Under the pieces are notes generated by a model. The model was not told the DNA's origin. It saw only the letters and a list, made by a program, of their open reading frames with translations, and did not search any database. From Avena insularis (lineage: Eukaryota; Streptophyta; Magnoliopsida; Poales; Poaceae): 64,000 nucleotides of DNA. The translations under genes were made by a program, and so were the position numbers. The stretch lies in the NCBI GenBank assembly GCA_023614405.1, contig JAJUPC010000238.1:186001-250000 (forward strand). Direction: 5' to 3'. Positions 33,903 to 45,206 of the stretch are shown one piece after another (the stretch's first letter is position 1; each line of letters opens with the position of its first letter).

Positions 33903-35173
33903 TGAGAGATGGTATTCCTTTTTTTGTTTGTTTTTGATGATTTTTTTGTTTGAACATAGGTTCATAGAGCTTCCTCGAAACACGAGGAGGAAGGAAATTG
34001 CACAAACCTCTAACAATTGGATTCGAAATTGCAGGGAACTCCAGATAATCAGGATAGTATAGTTGCAAGTAACTACTATAATTAGTTTTGGGTACAAATG
34101 CTTTTATAGCACAAAATTTTCGATTAGCCCTCTTAACATTATTTCTTATATACCCGGGGCTCAACAGTTGGAGCTCTTTCCAACTATGGCTCTAATTGTT
34201 GGAGGTTTGTGCAACTAGACTTAATTGGAGCCGCACGCCTCACTCGCCCATCTTCTGTAGTACTAGTAGTACTACTACGCACCATCAGCCTTTGTATTCT
34301 CAATCTCACCCCGGCCTTGACTCCGCCATGTGATCTTCCCTCCTCCCCACCCCACTCCAAAGAAAGCCCACAAAACACCATCCACGGCCTCCTTCCATGG
34401 TGAGATCGAGCAAGGTCTGTAAAGATCCTGAGCAGTTTTAGAAGGTGTTCACCGAAGGCCCTCTACAAGTACTCATCAACCATTGCGATGCCACCACCAC
34501 CACGAATCTCGTTGGTTCGTCCAAACATATTCTTCAATCAGCAAAAGTGAGCGGAACTATGCCTTCTTCTCATCCATTTGGCCTCCCATGTGTTCTTCAT
34601 TCTCACCAGACGGTGAGACCGTGGGAATCCAAAGGCTGCTTCAAAGTGGTAGGGCAGCCCGTGCAAGCTAACGCCGCTGGATAGGTTCTCCTCTGATGTT
34701 GTGATGCCAAAAGGTTTTGATGAGCAGTGAGCAGGTGGCAATGGAGATTGGATCATCACAGTTGGGCCCGATTTCACGTGGGACCTTGTCAATGTGTACA
34801 CTCATCACAAGATTGTTATTCTGCAAGTGTTGATGTTTGAACCGACCAAAGGTTCTGCACTTACATTTCAGGATGATGCTGATGAAGGTCGACGTACTAA
34901 ACTATGTAAGATAGTCATTTGCCAAGTTTCGACAGCTATTGGGGATACAAAGGTTTCTCTCTTGTCGCCATTTTCGAATTCAAGATTGATGTCATTAATG
35001 GGAATGATAGTCATGGATGTTTAGTTTGTGTGAACAAGTTCTAGGGCTACTTCAGATACTACGATGCTATTATCCAACACGATCATGTGTTCGCCTTGAC
35101 CGAGAATGGCTGTGTTTATGCATGGAAGTCTCTCGAACTTGGTAATTTCTCCTCCCTATGTATTTTATTAGCT

Positions 35174-35685
35174 TTATTCCTGAATCGATGCAAGCTAATT
35201 TTTCTGAACTTTCATTGGTTAGTAGGAATTCCATAAAAAATTTAGTTTCTTTGATTCGAAGGAATTCCCTAAGAATTTCAGAGGAATGCAATCTTTAGGA
35301 AGTTTTCTTACATATAAGTAGTTTGTTTCATATGATTGAGTTCTGCTGATAGTATTGCTTCGTCTCCTAGTAAATCCCATGGAAAATATGGTATCTACTA
35401 GTAGTAAGTACTTATGTGAGACTCAGATATTATTCCTGAATCGATGTAATCTATTTTTTCTAAAGTTTCATTGGTTAGTAGGAATTTCATTGGAATTTTA
35501 GCCTCTTTTATTCGGATGAATTCCCTAGGAACTTTAGAGGAATGCAATCCTTACTAAGTTTTCATACATATAAGTAATTTGGTTCATAGGATTGAGTTCT
35601 GCTGATAGTATTGCCTTGTCTCCTAGTACTAGTACATCCATGGAAAATATGGTATCTACTAGTAGTATTTACGTGAGTCTTAGCT
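35174..35685 (+). repeat. 256-bp tandem duplication in the DUF295 intron
   Basis: Two copies start ttattcctgaatcgatg at 35174 and 35430 and share ggttagtaggaatt, gaggaatgcaatc and ggaaaatatggtatctac in the same order. Divergence is visible throughout, so the duplication is not recent. Confidence 0.82.
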
Positions 35686-35816
35686 ACTAGACATATGATA
35701 TATCATAACTTTATAGAATTATAATACTAGGTAAAGATCAAAAAATTAGAAATTTGATCGACATGTATAAAGTATGGGTGCATATTTAGTTCTTGTATTT
35801 TCTAGCATATAGAAGT

Positions 35817-35960
35817 CAACGTTTATTAGGTACTAGTACTTAACATGGTCTTGAGAATTGAAGGAGAAGATTCTAGAATGATGGAAAAGTGTGTTTTAAG
35901 GATTGTGCATAGCGTTCATTGTGCTAAAGACTATCAATAGAATCTTCAAGTAGATGCTAT
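35817..35960 (+). repeat. Dispersed repeat shared with 2765-2930
   Basis: The shared order of agaagtcaacg, ggagaagattctagaatgat and gactatcaatagaatctt identifies a copy of the repeat that flanks the CACTA element on the left. It lies within the intron of the DUF295 pseudogene. Confidence 0.65.
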
Positions 35961-36752
35961 GAATCAAACTGTTTCTCTAGGAGAATTTCTATAGCATATC
36001 CCCATTTCAAAAAGAATTAGAATTTCCATATCATCTCCCTAGGTTGGCATTTTTTACGCAATCAAACATCTTATGTATAATCAATAATTTTGAAAATAGT
36101 ACTGTATATCATCTTCTACAATGTTAGATCAATATTAGTATTATTTCCATGTTACATTTCCTTTCCCTTTGAAGGTCCTATCCTTATCCTATCGCCACAC
36201 GATGTGCTTTACCTGACACATGGGTTTGCTGAGGACGATGAGGAGAATGATCTTGGTAGGTGGTGGTTAGCAAGATCTGCCGGTGGTTCAAGACTTCTTC
36301 TGGTTTATATATATGGTGTCTCAGGCAATGCAATTGCTAGTGATACTAGTGTTGTTCGCTATGGTCACACCATTCGCACCTATCCTTCTGGGTTTGAGTG
36401 CATGGTGTTCTCGATGGACACAAGCCAGTTAACTACAGCTAATCAATGGAAAAGGGTTACTGACCTTGGATCATATTCTCTTTTCCTTGGCGTGAAATAT
36501 CCGATTAATATTGCAGTAGGAGATGCAAATGATCCACCAGGACATCTAACGAGAAGGAACTGTGTTTACACATCACACCAAGAAATTGGCTACGAGTACA
36601 GGCCGCGTCCTGAAATTTGCCGCTTCAGTCTGAATGGTAACGTAGCTATTGGTTTCCACAACAACACTCGCTGGATATGGTGGGAGACTCCATTTTGGTT
36701 CATCTCAAGATTCTCCAATGCCTTGGAGTGGAACGATCCTATTCAAGGATAG

Positions 36753-37627
36753 TTCATTTGGTCTCGGCCTTCTTTTGAACTCTTTCTTTTGGCTGGTTTT
36801 TAGTTGATGTACGAGTACTCAACATTTAGTTTCGCACCTGGTCCGTCTTGTAAAATACTCTGTATGACCAAACCCCTTTTGTACACTTGGTAGTTTCTCC
36901 AGTATGTATATTTCACCAAGCTTACTACTACTATTCCATACATAATTTCTTCCAGAATGTTGTATAATAGTAGTACTATTAGTATTACTCCTTGCGGGTC
37001 CGTAGTTTTGTTTCTTTTTAGTGCAGTTTGGGTCTTGTAAGCCTAAGTTGGACTTGTTAGTAAGTACTTCGCTCAGAAACTACATGCGGTGGAAGTAACA
37101 CGATGTTTCCAAGTTTACCAGTAAAAACATGTCACTCATCATGGCATTGCTAGTGATTTGATAAGGCGATAATGTAGGACGGTGTGCTAGTCTAGTTTTT
37201 TCTTCTTTTGAACAAGTATTGCTTGTCTACCTAGTAGCAGTAGTAAAGGTCTACTAGTAGGAGTACCAGAGAACTCGATGAAGCTAGCTAGAGTACTACT
37301 GTTAGTAGCTGCAGCAGAAGAGAGAGGGAGGGACTTTTGCAAATGCCGGTGCATGTGGCAGCGTGTTCGTTTCGAGAGAAGATGGATTTAACTCCCTCAC
37401 CAGCCTCCCCCCATGCACACATAGCCTGTTTTACTCAGTCCCTTCTTCTCATCCACTACCGCCCCTTGGCCTCTTGCTCCATATTGTTGCCGACCAGCTC
37501 CTCGGCTCCGTCCTCTATAGGTGGTGGCGAGATCGGCGCGGCAACCTTCTGTAGGGTGGTGGAGCATCCGTCATCTCTGTCCCGCGGCAGCAATGGCGGT
37601 TTGTGAAATACTAGAACACTCGTACCT
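36753..37627 (+). other. Intergenic, with a GC-rich leader-like stretch
   Basis: 36753-37310 shows nothing coding and has several TAG/AGTACT runs. From 37320 to 37610 the base composition becomes GC-rich and could be the first exon or leader of the exon series that follows at 37.9 kb, but no frame gives a recognisable protein. Confidence 0.35.
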
Positions 37628-37720
37628 ATTCCCTCTGTTTCATAATATAAGATGTTTTAGCTTATGTGAAACGAGTGTATCTATATTCACTCTGAACTTA
37701 CATGATAGAGTTGATGATGC
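37628..37720. mobile_element. Stowaway-like MITE fragment (left end)
   Basis: attccctctgtttcataata followed by agatgtttt is the characteristic start of grass Stowaway MITEs. The opposite inverted end was not found nearby, so it appears truncated. Confidence 0.45.
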
Positions 37721-37929
37721 GTTTAAATTTTTATTGTCGATTGCGCAACATTGTCATGTGTAGAGTAGTTCTTATCTCGGGTATGCATCCTTTTTTGTAG
37801 ACTAGGGTTGCATAGAAGCTTATTTTATGGTCTAGATCCCATAACTAAGAATAGTGGGGATCCGTTCGAAGTTGGTAGTTCGACAACGCAAACTTTTGAA
37901 CATTTGCATATATTTGACAATCAACATCA

Positions 37930-38775
37930 TGTAATCAATATTACAACTTGCTACGGAAGGAGATAGGGGAAGGAGCAAAAAAGAGGATTCTCGATGAAAT
38001 AGGTTCCAATCCTGTGACTTCTGCTATCCCAGATGACAAGGTAAATCAATAGAATGACATATGTTCTTGTCATCCCACACAGATACTTTCACTGTAATCT
38101 CTGTTATCTTGTAACCGCAAAATCACAAAGTTGAAGAAGACTCTCAGTTTCCTGATGATAGAGTAGAAAATGGATGTCAGATTGCTACACCTAGGATGCC
38201 ACCTTGTTTACCTTCTGTGGAGACTGGTGCAGTTGCAGATGTAGCTGGTACTGATGAGCCTGCACCTGCCATCGTCGTGCCAGATGATGGAGGTGGCGGA
38301 TTGGTTTTACCATCGGCGGAGACTTGTGCGGCTAGAGCTGGCAGTGAAGAGCCGTTAGAGGACATGGTTCTGCTCGATAGTTCACCTATTATGGAGACTC
38401 ATGCTACCGGTGTTGGCGCTGTTGATCCTCCTTCCGAAATTATCGTGCCACCTAAAGGAGATGGTGATTTGGGGTTACAATTTGTAAAGGCTGTTGCACC
38501 TAAAGGTGGTGAACTGTGATGTAGAGCTTTCTTTCTTATGATTTTTATGCTTTTCTCTAGAACATGTATTATGAAGCTACCTTACGCATTTCTTACACTT
38601 TTGCCTATTGAACTGTTGTGTGGAACTGGAACTACTCCTATTATGTAATCATATTCAGATGCTTAAGTATTATTGATGATAAACCAATTCTAGCTGAGCT
38701 GCATGAGAATTGGCCTCTGCCACTTGTAGGTGTGGTTCCTGGCTCATCTCCTATTCACAAGCACGGTGAAAATAT
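37930..38775 (+). pseudogene. Unidentified exon series (gene fragment)
   Basis: Three exon-like blocks have splice-like borders. The first is about 37955-38040 (KKRILDEIGSNPVTSA, then gtaaat). The second is 38113-38519, whose open part starts MPPCLPSVETGAVADVAG and contains imperfect acidic, Pro/Val-rich repeats (the themes SAETCAA, EEPLEDMV and VDPPSEIIVPPK). The third is about 38658-38772 (PILAELHENWPLPLVGVVPG, preceded by attcag and followed by gttatg). I do not recognise the family. It could be a partial host gene or a transposon-captured fragment; the coding frame does not continue cleanly between blocks. Confidence 0.35.
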
Positions 38776-39579
38776 GGTTATGTTCCTTTTCTTGTAATGC
38801 CATTATGCTTGTGTTATTGATCTGGCAATTTTATGCTGATTTTGTCACCCAATTTGCATTTATGTCTCTACATACAAACATATTTGTTCACATGACTTGA
38901 ACAAAAAATAGTATCTTCTTTGCATCGACTAATACAAGGAGACATGCAAATATTTACTTATTTTTTAAACAAGGAAAAAGATATGCCATTTTCATTGATA
39001 GAGAGGGACATGCAATTCAATTATATTACGGTAACTACTCGTACAAGTCACATAATGGTAGGGATTGCCATAGGAAATCATCACCTTCGGCATCTTGTTC
39101 TACAGAAGGCGTTATTACCAGATCCACAACCTTCTTTTCCTTGGGATGACAATGTCAATTGCAGGATTTTGAATTTAAATGCAATGTAGTGCAAGTTCAT
39201 CAGGACAACCTCTAGCTGCGTCAGTCTCCACAGAAGGTACATCAATGCTATGGCAGACACTGTTGAAAATGCAAGCTAAAGTTGTTGTTATACTCCTATC
39301 AGGACCACAAATAAGGGCCAGAAATTCAAGCTCTGAAACCTAGCGTTACAAAATTGACAAGAGGTTACCCCATCTGGATAATTCATAGACAATTCACAGT
39401 GCAATTTCAGCATCTTACATGATCCTTAGATCTTAGTCCATCCGGTCTTTTTATTGGTGGAAAGAAATTTGCTGGTACTTTTATTTCTGCAAAGAACCTA
39501 CAAAACATAGCCAAGTCAGACATCTGAATATGTCTAACTTTTCTACAGTCTTATATATAAAGATATCTTTGCATAACAC
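38776..39579. other. No gene recognised
   Basis: AT-rich sequence. An ORF at 38920-39189 is open on the plus strand but matches nothing. It may be the remains of the transposon that left the TNP2 shred just downstream. Confidence 0.4.
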
Positions 39580-39762
39580 TCACTTATCAAACTGTCTACG
39601 GATATCTTGCCACTCCTTAGAAATGCGAAGTCGACGTTCTATAGGGTATATCCATCTATATTGTACTGTACCTCTAAGTACTTCCTCTTCAGGTACATCA
39701 ACAGCCAAATGCTCCATCGTATCAAAGAAGGATGGGGAATATATCAGGTCAAAAGCTTGCAC
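39580..39762 (-). pseudogene. CACTA TNP2-type transposase fragment (DUF4218 region)
   Basis: On the minus strand, from about 39735 down, the frame reads YSPSFFDTMEHLAVDVPEEE and then GTVQYRWIYPIERRL. This fits the block just after the catalytic part of TNP2 transposases (pattern PPSFFD.M.HL..HL..E and G.VQYRWMYPFER). Only about 50 residues are recognisable and no terminal repeats are found, so this is a relic unrelated to the two larger CACTA elements here. Confidence 0.65.
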
Positions 39763-41119
39763 GGGATCTCTCCCAAGTCCTTTTTAAGATGTTTTCGAAC
39801 TCTTCTGTCTAGAGCTTTACTATAGATTTACCTAAAGAATGTACCTACTCAAATCTGCAAGCACCTTGTAAATCTAGATGGTCACAAGCTTTAACTATTT
39901 CTAGGAGAGGTGGAGAACAAACCAAAGCCAAGAAGAATGTCCAGTGCCTGAATCTAGCAGGCGAAGCGTGGGATCGCCTAGCTAACCGCTGGCCGGTGCG
40001 TCTCGTGAAGAACGGCGTGGCCAATGGTGGTAGGCCGACACTATTGATAGAAAGGCGTCTAGAAGTTTTTTTAAGGCACGGAGAAGTTTGTGGCCTGGTT
40101 CTAATCTGGTGCATCTCCCATAAGAACGGTGCAAAATTTGAAGAGACGGGGGATGGTCGCTCGATTGAGGGCGGGCTTAGGAAAGTTTGGGGTCTCGGCT
40201 GAAAGTTTTGGCGGGGGAGGGGTGTTTGTCCACAATTTTCACAGAAATATCTATGAATAATTTATTGGATTTGCCAGTTCTCAAGAGTCACCTCACTCGC
40301 CATTGGATTTACCTCACGATTCGTGGAACGTGAGGGTTACACATTTGTTGCAACTAGCTTGTAACTGGGAATTTAATGAGTTGTAATCACTAGGTTACAA
40401 CTGAGAATTAGCACAATTAGTAGGGTGATGTCAGCGTCTTAACATAACAAGTTCTCAAGCGTCTGGGATCTATTCGCTCATATTTTATACCTTTTTCCTT
40501 GTTGACATCTTTGTTTCGAATTCGGCTGAGCCCCAGCACGTACCTTGGGATTTTAACTATCGAGTGCAAGAAATTATCCCACCCGGCCTCATTATAGCCC
40601 AAGACCTTCTAACTCGGTCATGTTTTGGGTCATTTAACCGCGCAAATAGCCTAGTTAGACTACGCGACAGCCCATGAAAAATAGGCCATCACTCCCTTCT
40701 TGGCCAATTTTTCTTCAATTCGGCCTGTTTTGGGCACTGTCCACCCACCCCTAAAAAAACTCTGCCTATCCATGTTTTTAAGTACTACCTACTATATTAT
40801 TTATACTTAACATTTTTTAGTTGAGCTACTAGCAATCACGCGAACAAGATGGCCAAGCAATTTTTTAAGAAGAAAAATAAATAAGTTATATACCATGTTA
40901 GTATACATTTTTTATATTTTATAAAAGCATAACAATGTTCTTGTGTTGTGGTAAGGCATGCAGTTTATCTGTAGCATATTTTTATACTGAGAGGCTCACA
41001 TGACCGACCCACCTGCCTGCAGCTAGCGCCCATCAACCTTACCATACAAGAGTCCAAGTCTAACAAGAACGTTTGAAAAGTACTTGTACACAGTGACGAC
41101 CGAAAAAAAGAAGACCAAG
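39763..41119. other. No gene recognised
   Basis: Short ORFs on both strands (for example 39845-40114 minus and 40417-40602 minus) have no family resemblance. Part of this may belong to the decayed CACTA copy represented by 39580-39762. Confidence 0.4.
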
Positions 41120-41870
41120 ATCGACACGTTTCTTATCCAGAGAGGCTGACACATGGGCCCCAGCTGGAAGACCATACACGCCCGCCGCATCGAACGGCAT
41201 TACCAAGGTCAAAAAAAGTCCAACATACACACGTTTCCTCTACATAGGCGGCTGGCATATGGACCCAGCAAGGAGACATTATACAGGTGCTATATCGAGC
41301 AACGTTGCCAAGTTCCAAACAGAGAGGCACGAGAGAAGAAAAAAGCCTAGCATGCACATGTTTCCTGCATAGAGGAGGCTTACATGTCGGGCCCACCAGC
41401 TAGTATAAAATGTTGAAGCAGCGAGCAACGCTATCAAGTTCGGAACACGAAGGCATGACCGAGGATAAAAAATTTATCATACACACGTTTATTCTAATGA
41501 GTGGATGACATGTGAGGCCCAGGAGGTTGATTAAACGATAGATGCATCGAGCAACGCTATCAACTTCGGAACAGGGTAGATAGCGCGAGGGAAGGAAAAA
41601 ATTCCATCATACACACGTTTCTTCTAATGAGAGGATGACATGTGGGTCCCAGTATCCAGATTAAATGGTGGATACATCGATTAACGCTATCAACTTCGGA
41701 AAAGGGTAGGACGAGCGAAGTAAAAAAATTCCATCATACACACGATTCTTCTAATGAGAGGTTGACATGGGACCCAGCAGCCTAACTAAATGGCGGCGCC
41801 TCAAGCAATGTTATTGAGTTCAAATCAGGAGGCGACCGAAAGTATAGTTGACAACGACAGGACCCACACG
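41120..41870 (+). repeat. 128-bp tandem repeat, about six copies
   Basis: Units begin acacacgtttc or similar at about 41125, 41227, 41355, 41484, 41613 and 41740. Each contains gacatgtgggtccca-like and gcaacgctatcaa-like cores. Spacings are 102, 128, 129, 129 and 127 bp. Copies 4 and 5 are the most alike. No ORF is preserved. Confidence 0.85.
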
Positions 41871-43130
41871 CCTCAAAAGACATCGGCGAGTCAACATCGC
41901 GCGAGGAAACGTAAATCTTGCTTCTTCGACATGCCAGCCGAGCTTCCTCCATGTTTTCAGCGGTTCCATCGTAGTAGAGGCCTGAAACTAGAAAAAAGGT
42001 TTTCCATCAGCCATGGCGAAGCGGAGAAATTTTTCACGGAAGATGCGCCTTCTACGATGACCGCCGGGCCAAGTCGTTGTGGAAGGAAACTTTTCTTGTA
42101 GTGACAAGAACTTGTAGAGTAGGAATGCAAACCATGAATGAACTATATATAGTAGAGGATAGTTATGTCGTTGCTTAGGACGAACCAAAACTAGATACGA
42201 GATATAATAGCATCGCTAGTGAACCTGTAGAACAGGACAAACAATCATTAGACAAGTGTTCCTACAATGAAATGAGCAATCAAACAAAGTGTTTCTTAGA
42301 ATTTCAGCAAATATAAACTAGCCAGGTCATTTTAGCAAATACATTTGGAAGTAGTGGTATCTCCTGGAATGGATTAGACCTTGGGTGACTCAGAATTTGC
42401 GGTGAGCTACACAATGGCATGCAGTTACTAACATAGGTAAGAATCAATCAGATAGAAATTATAACTGCATCATAATAGAACTTATAGAGCAGGAAAGCAA
42501 ACTACGAGTGAACTACATAGAAGAGGACAGTTATGCCGTTGCTTAGGATGAACCAACACAAGGTAAGGAAATAATAGCATCACTTGTCAACCTGTAGAAT
42601 AGGCTATGCAAACCAACATGTTCATTGTTCCATTTTGAGATCTATGCAAGAAAAAGAAAGTAGTTAGTGTTACAGCTTTTGAAGAACCAGATGGCAACAA
42701 AAAAATATAATCGAATTAGTATGAAGAGTTTAAACAAGTACTACAGGATAGCAGAATGATGCCAAGGAGGAAATAATTGAAGGAACTTAGCTCAGGACGA
42801 ACCAGATAGATTCAGTAACTGTGGAGCAGGGTATCCACACTAATATTTTCTACTAATTTTACATTTTGCAAGAACTACACAATAGCACACAATTATTGTT
42901 ATATGGAGTAGCTAAGAACATGTCTATGAAAAAATAACAAACATGTGCATGACTTGAATTTTGTAGAGCAACGAATGCAAACCAACATGTCTAATGACCT
43001 TTTATGTTCTAGCACGAAGAACAGGCATGCCCAGTGACTTGTTTGTACTAGCACAATTACAAAAATGCAGTTCACTGCGATAGGCTTGAACCTTCTATAC
43101 TGCTGACAAAACAAAAACGGGTTGGAGATT
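41871..43130 (+). repeat. Left part of paralogous block I, with an internal duplication
   Basis: A roughly 125-bp segment (gttgcttaggacgaacc and neighbours) at 42112-42240 recurs at 42480-42605, 368 bp on. The rest is AT-rich with scattered phrases (gcaaaccaacatg, ctacacaatg) that also occur at 47500-48700. No gene is seen. Confidence 0.5.
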
Positions 43131-43690
43131 TGGTTAACCTTGGTCGAAGAGGCGTCTAAGCATCATCGGTACCGTGCGAGTGACGTCCAGGTCACCGAGG
43201 GTGCTGTGGTTATGGTGGCTATTGGCATCGGCGAAGCAGATATTGGGTGGTCGATGTCAGCTTGAGCTCGGTAGACGAGAGCGTCGCTGAGGCAAATCTA
43301 GTGCAGTGAACGGCGACGTCCGTGCAGCTAGTCTAGAGAAGTGGACAAGGAACTCCTTGAACTATATCATGTCCGGTGGACACCGGTGAAGTGGATCCGG
43401 TACGGTTGGGAAGCTTTCGACGGTCGGGATGTAGAGCTTGGGCGGTCGATCATGCCATCAGCTGGGTGAACGACGCCACGGCTCTGGTGTAGTGGCAGAG
43501 AGACCTGGTGAACAATATCCGGTTGGTGAGCATCGCTGAAGCAGCTCTGCGGTGGTGCACGAGACCGTAGCTCAAGCAGCTTCGACCATCGTGGAGTTGC
43601 CGTCAGTCGGTGCACGTGGTGGTCATATAGATGAAGGCGTGGGAGAGGAGCCTGGGATTTTTGGGAGGGTCATCAGGGAAATCTACGCAA
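43131..43690 (-). other. GC-rich exon-like segment of block I (minus strand)
   Basis: It resembles 48801-49110. On the minus strand one frame has a short stretch NHSTLGDLDVT comparable to DRSTFDDLGVT in the other copy. The GC content contrasts with both flanks. The protein family is not recognised, and stops break every frame. Confidence 0.35.
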
Positions 43691-43769
43691 ATCGGGACTA
43701 AGGAGGTGAACCGACTTTAACTTGCCATAGGCCGTCTGAACAGTGGGTAGAATGAGAATTTTGAAGTCA

Positions 43770-44325
43770 AAAGTTTTTGAAATGGAGGGGCGTGAAATGC
43801 TTTAAGCTTGGTGTGTGATTTTGCCGCTCGATTGATATTTTAAATTTGGCGAGCGTCCATCTAATAATAATATAAAAATGGTACTCCTCAAGTGGGATAC
43901 TTTGCCTCAAAGTTTTTGAAACGGAGGGCACGAAATGCTTTAAAGTTGGTGTGTGGTTTAGCCGCTCGATTGAGATTTTTGAATTTGACTAGCGTCCATC
44001 TGATAATAATACAAAATTGGTACTCCCCTGGTAGGAGATTTTGCCTCAAATTTTGGAAACGGAGGGGTAGGAAATGCTTCAAAGTTGGTGTGTGGTTTTG
44101 GCACTCGATTGAGATTTTTAATTAGGCTAGCGTCCATCTAATAATAATACAAAAATGGTACCCCCCCCGTGGGAGATTTTTCCTCAAAGTTTTTGAAACG
44201 GTTAGGCGGGAAATGCTTCAAAGTCAGAGTGTGTGATTTGGCCGCATGATTACAATTTTGAAGTTGGCTAGCGTCCATGTACTAGTAGTAGTAGTAAAAA
44301 AGGTGGTATAATGTACAGCTATCTG
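43770..44325 (+). repeat. 139-bp tandem repeat, four copies
   Basis: Units begin aaagtttttgaaa or a variant at 43770, 43909, 44048 and 44186. Each holds gctttaaagttggtgtg-like and agcgtccatctaataataat-like cores. Periods are 139, 139 and 138 bp. A single diverged unit occurs at 49190-49310 in the paralogous block. Confidence 0.9.
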
Positions 44326-45206
44326 GTTAGGAATTCATGGCCGAAAGTCACATGAACTGGTCATCCATAACCACACTTGAGTGCTCCATGTGTTCGGGAT
44401 TACTAGGCCGGAGAGAAAAACAAGATATGTAGTACTATTCTCGAAATACTTAGTTCGGAGAATTAACTTCACCTATTCGCTTTATCGCTAGTTATTGCAT
44501 GCATAGTAATCCTAAAATCCAGCCAATGCAAGTGGCCACTGCATCTAATTTAAAACATACAAGCCAATGCATGCACTCCCGTTTTAACAACATGAGTGTC
44601 CAGGGGCATTATAGGACGTGGTGGTTCATATTTTTGGGTCAACTAGAGGAGTAATTGAGCAAAACTAGGAGCATTAATTGTCCCTCCAGCCTAGCAATTG
44701 AGGCTGTATAAAAAATTAAGAACCGTGCTATTGAGCGAATATGAGGTTTTTAGCTCCACGGAGCATACACCCGGTCCGGACACACGGTGAGCATCCCATG
44801 GCACAGCCAAAAACCAAAATTGAAAAATGGAAAATGCCATCCAAAAAATGGAAAATACCATGCGTTTGCATGTATCCTCAGGGACTAGGGAGCACATGTT
44901 TTCTCCTTAGATTTTGGGATAATTAAATACAATGACGTTATGATCCTACTACTAATAGTATCATCCTACACATTCACGTGCTCCTAGGAGTCATACTCTG
45001 GTGTGCACGATCGTTGTCCTATAATTAGTGCACGTGCGCATCCGCATGCCCATGCTAGTTTGATGAAACACGGTTCTGGTTGATGTGTGCATGTCATTGT
45101 CTCGTTTCCACACGCTTCGTTTGGATTTCCTAGGCCTTTGTTTAAATGTTTGTCTCTATAACCATTTCCTCTTCCAGTCGACGGAACCACACGAACGCCA
45201 TCATCC
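44326..45206. other. Intergenic, upstream of a DUF295 pseudogene
   Basis: No gene or repeat boundary is recognised. It may contain the former promoter of the pseudogene starting at 45207, but I cannot point to a TATA box with confidence. Confidence 0.35.

Larger units (their letters stand above)
34404..36752 (+). pseudogene. F-box/DUF295 (KIB1-4-type) gene, degenerate, two recognisable exon parts
   Basis: The first part (about 34700-35140) reads DWIITVGPDFTWDLVN, KIVICQVSTAIGDTK and, in a shifted frame, GYKGFSLVAIFEFKID, then a TAG at 35042, then YYDAIIQHDHVFALTENG and VYAWKSLEL, typical of DUF295 propeller repeats. A donor-like gtaatt follows at about 35145. The second part (from about 36173, after an acceptor-like ttgaag, to the stop at 36752) reads GRWWLARSAGGSRLLLVYIY and GSYSLFLGVKYPI, the conserved C-terminal DUF295 signature. 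The N-terminal F-box is not recognisable in 34404-34700. The stop and frameshift make the full protein impossible, although the last exon alone is open for about 190 codons. DUF295 F-box proteins are a fast-evolving plant family, mostly without known function. Confidence 0.75.

Noticed and set aside
39530..39825. Plus-strand ORFs at this position as genes
   Set aside because: The minus strand carries a recognisable TNP2 fragment here, so the plus-strand frames are shadows.
43888..44125. ORFs on both strands in the 139-bp repeat
   Set aside because: They follow the repeat periodicity and have no similarity to proteins.
41120..44325. CRISPR-like array
   Set aside because: Repeat units are over 100 bp and contiguous without spacers, in plant nuclear DNA.
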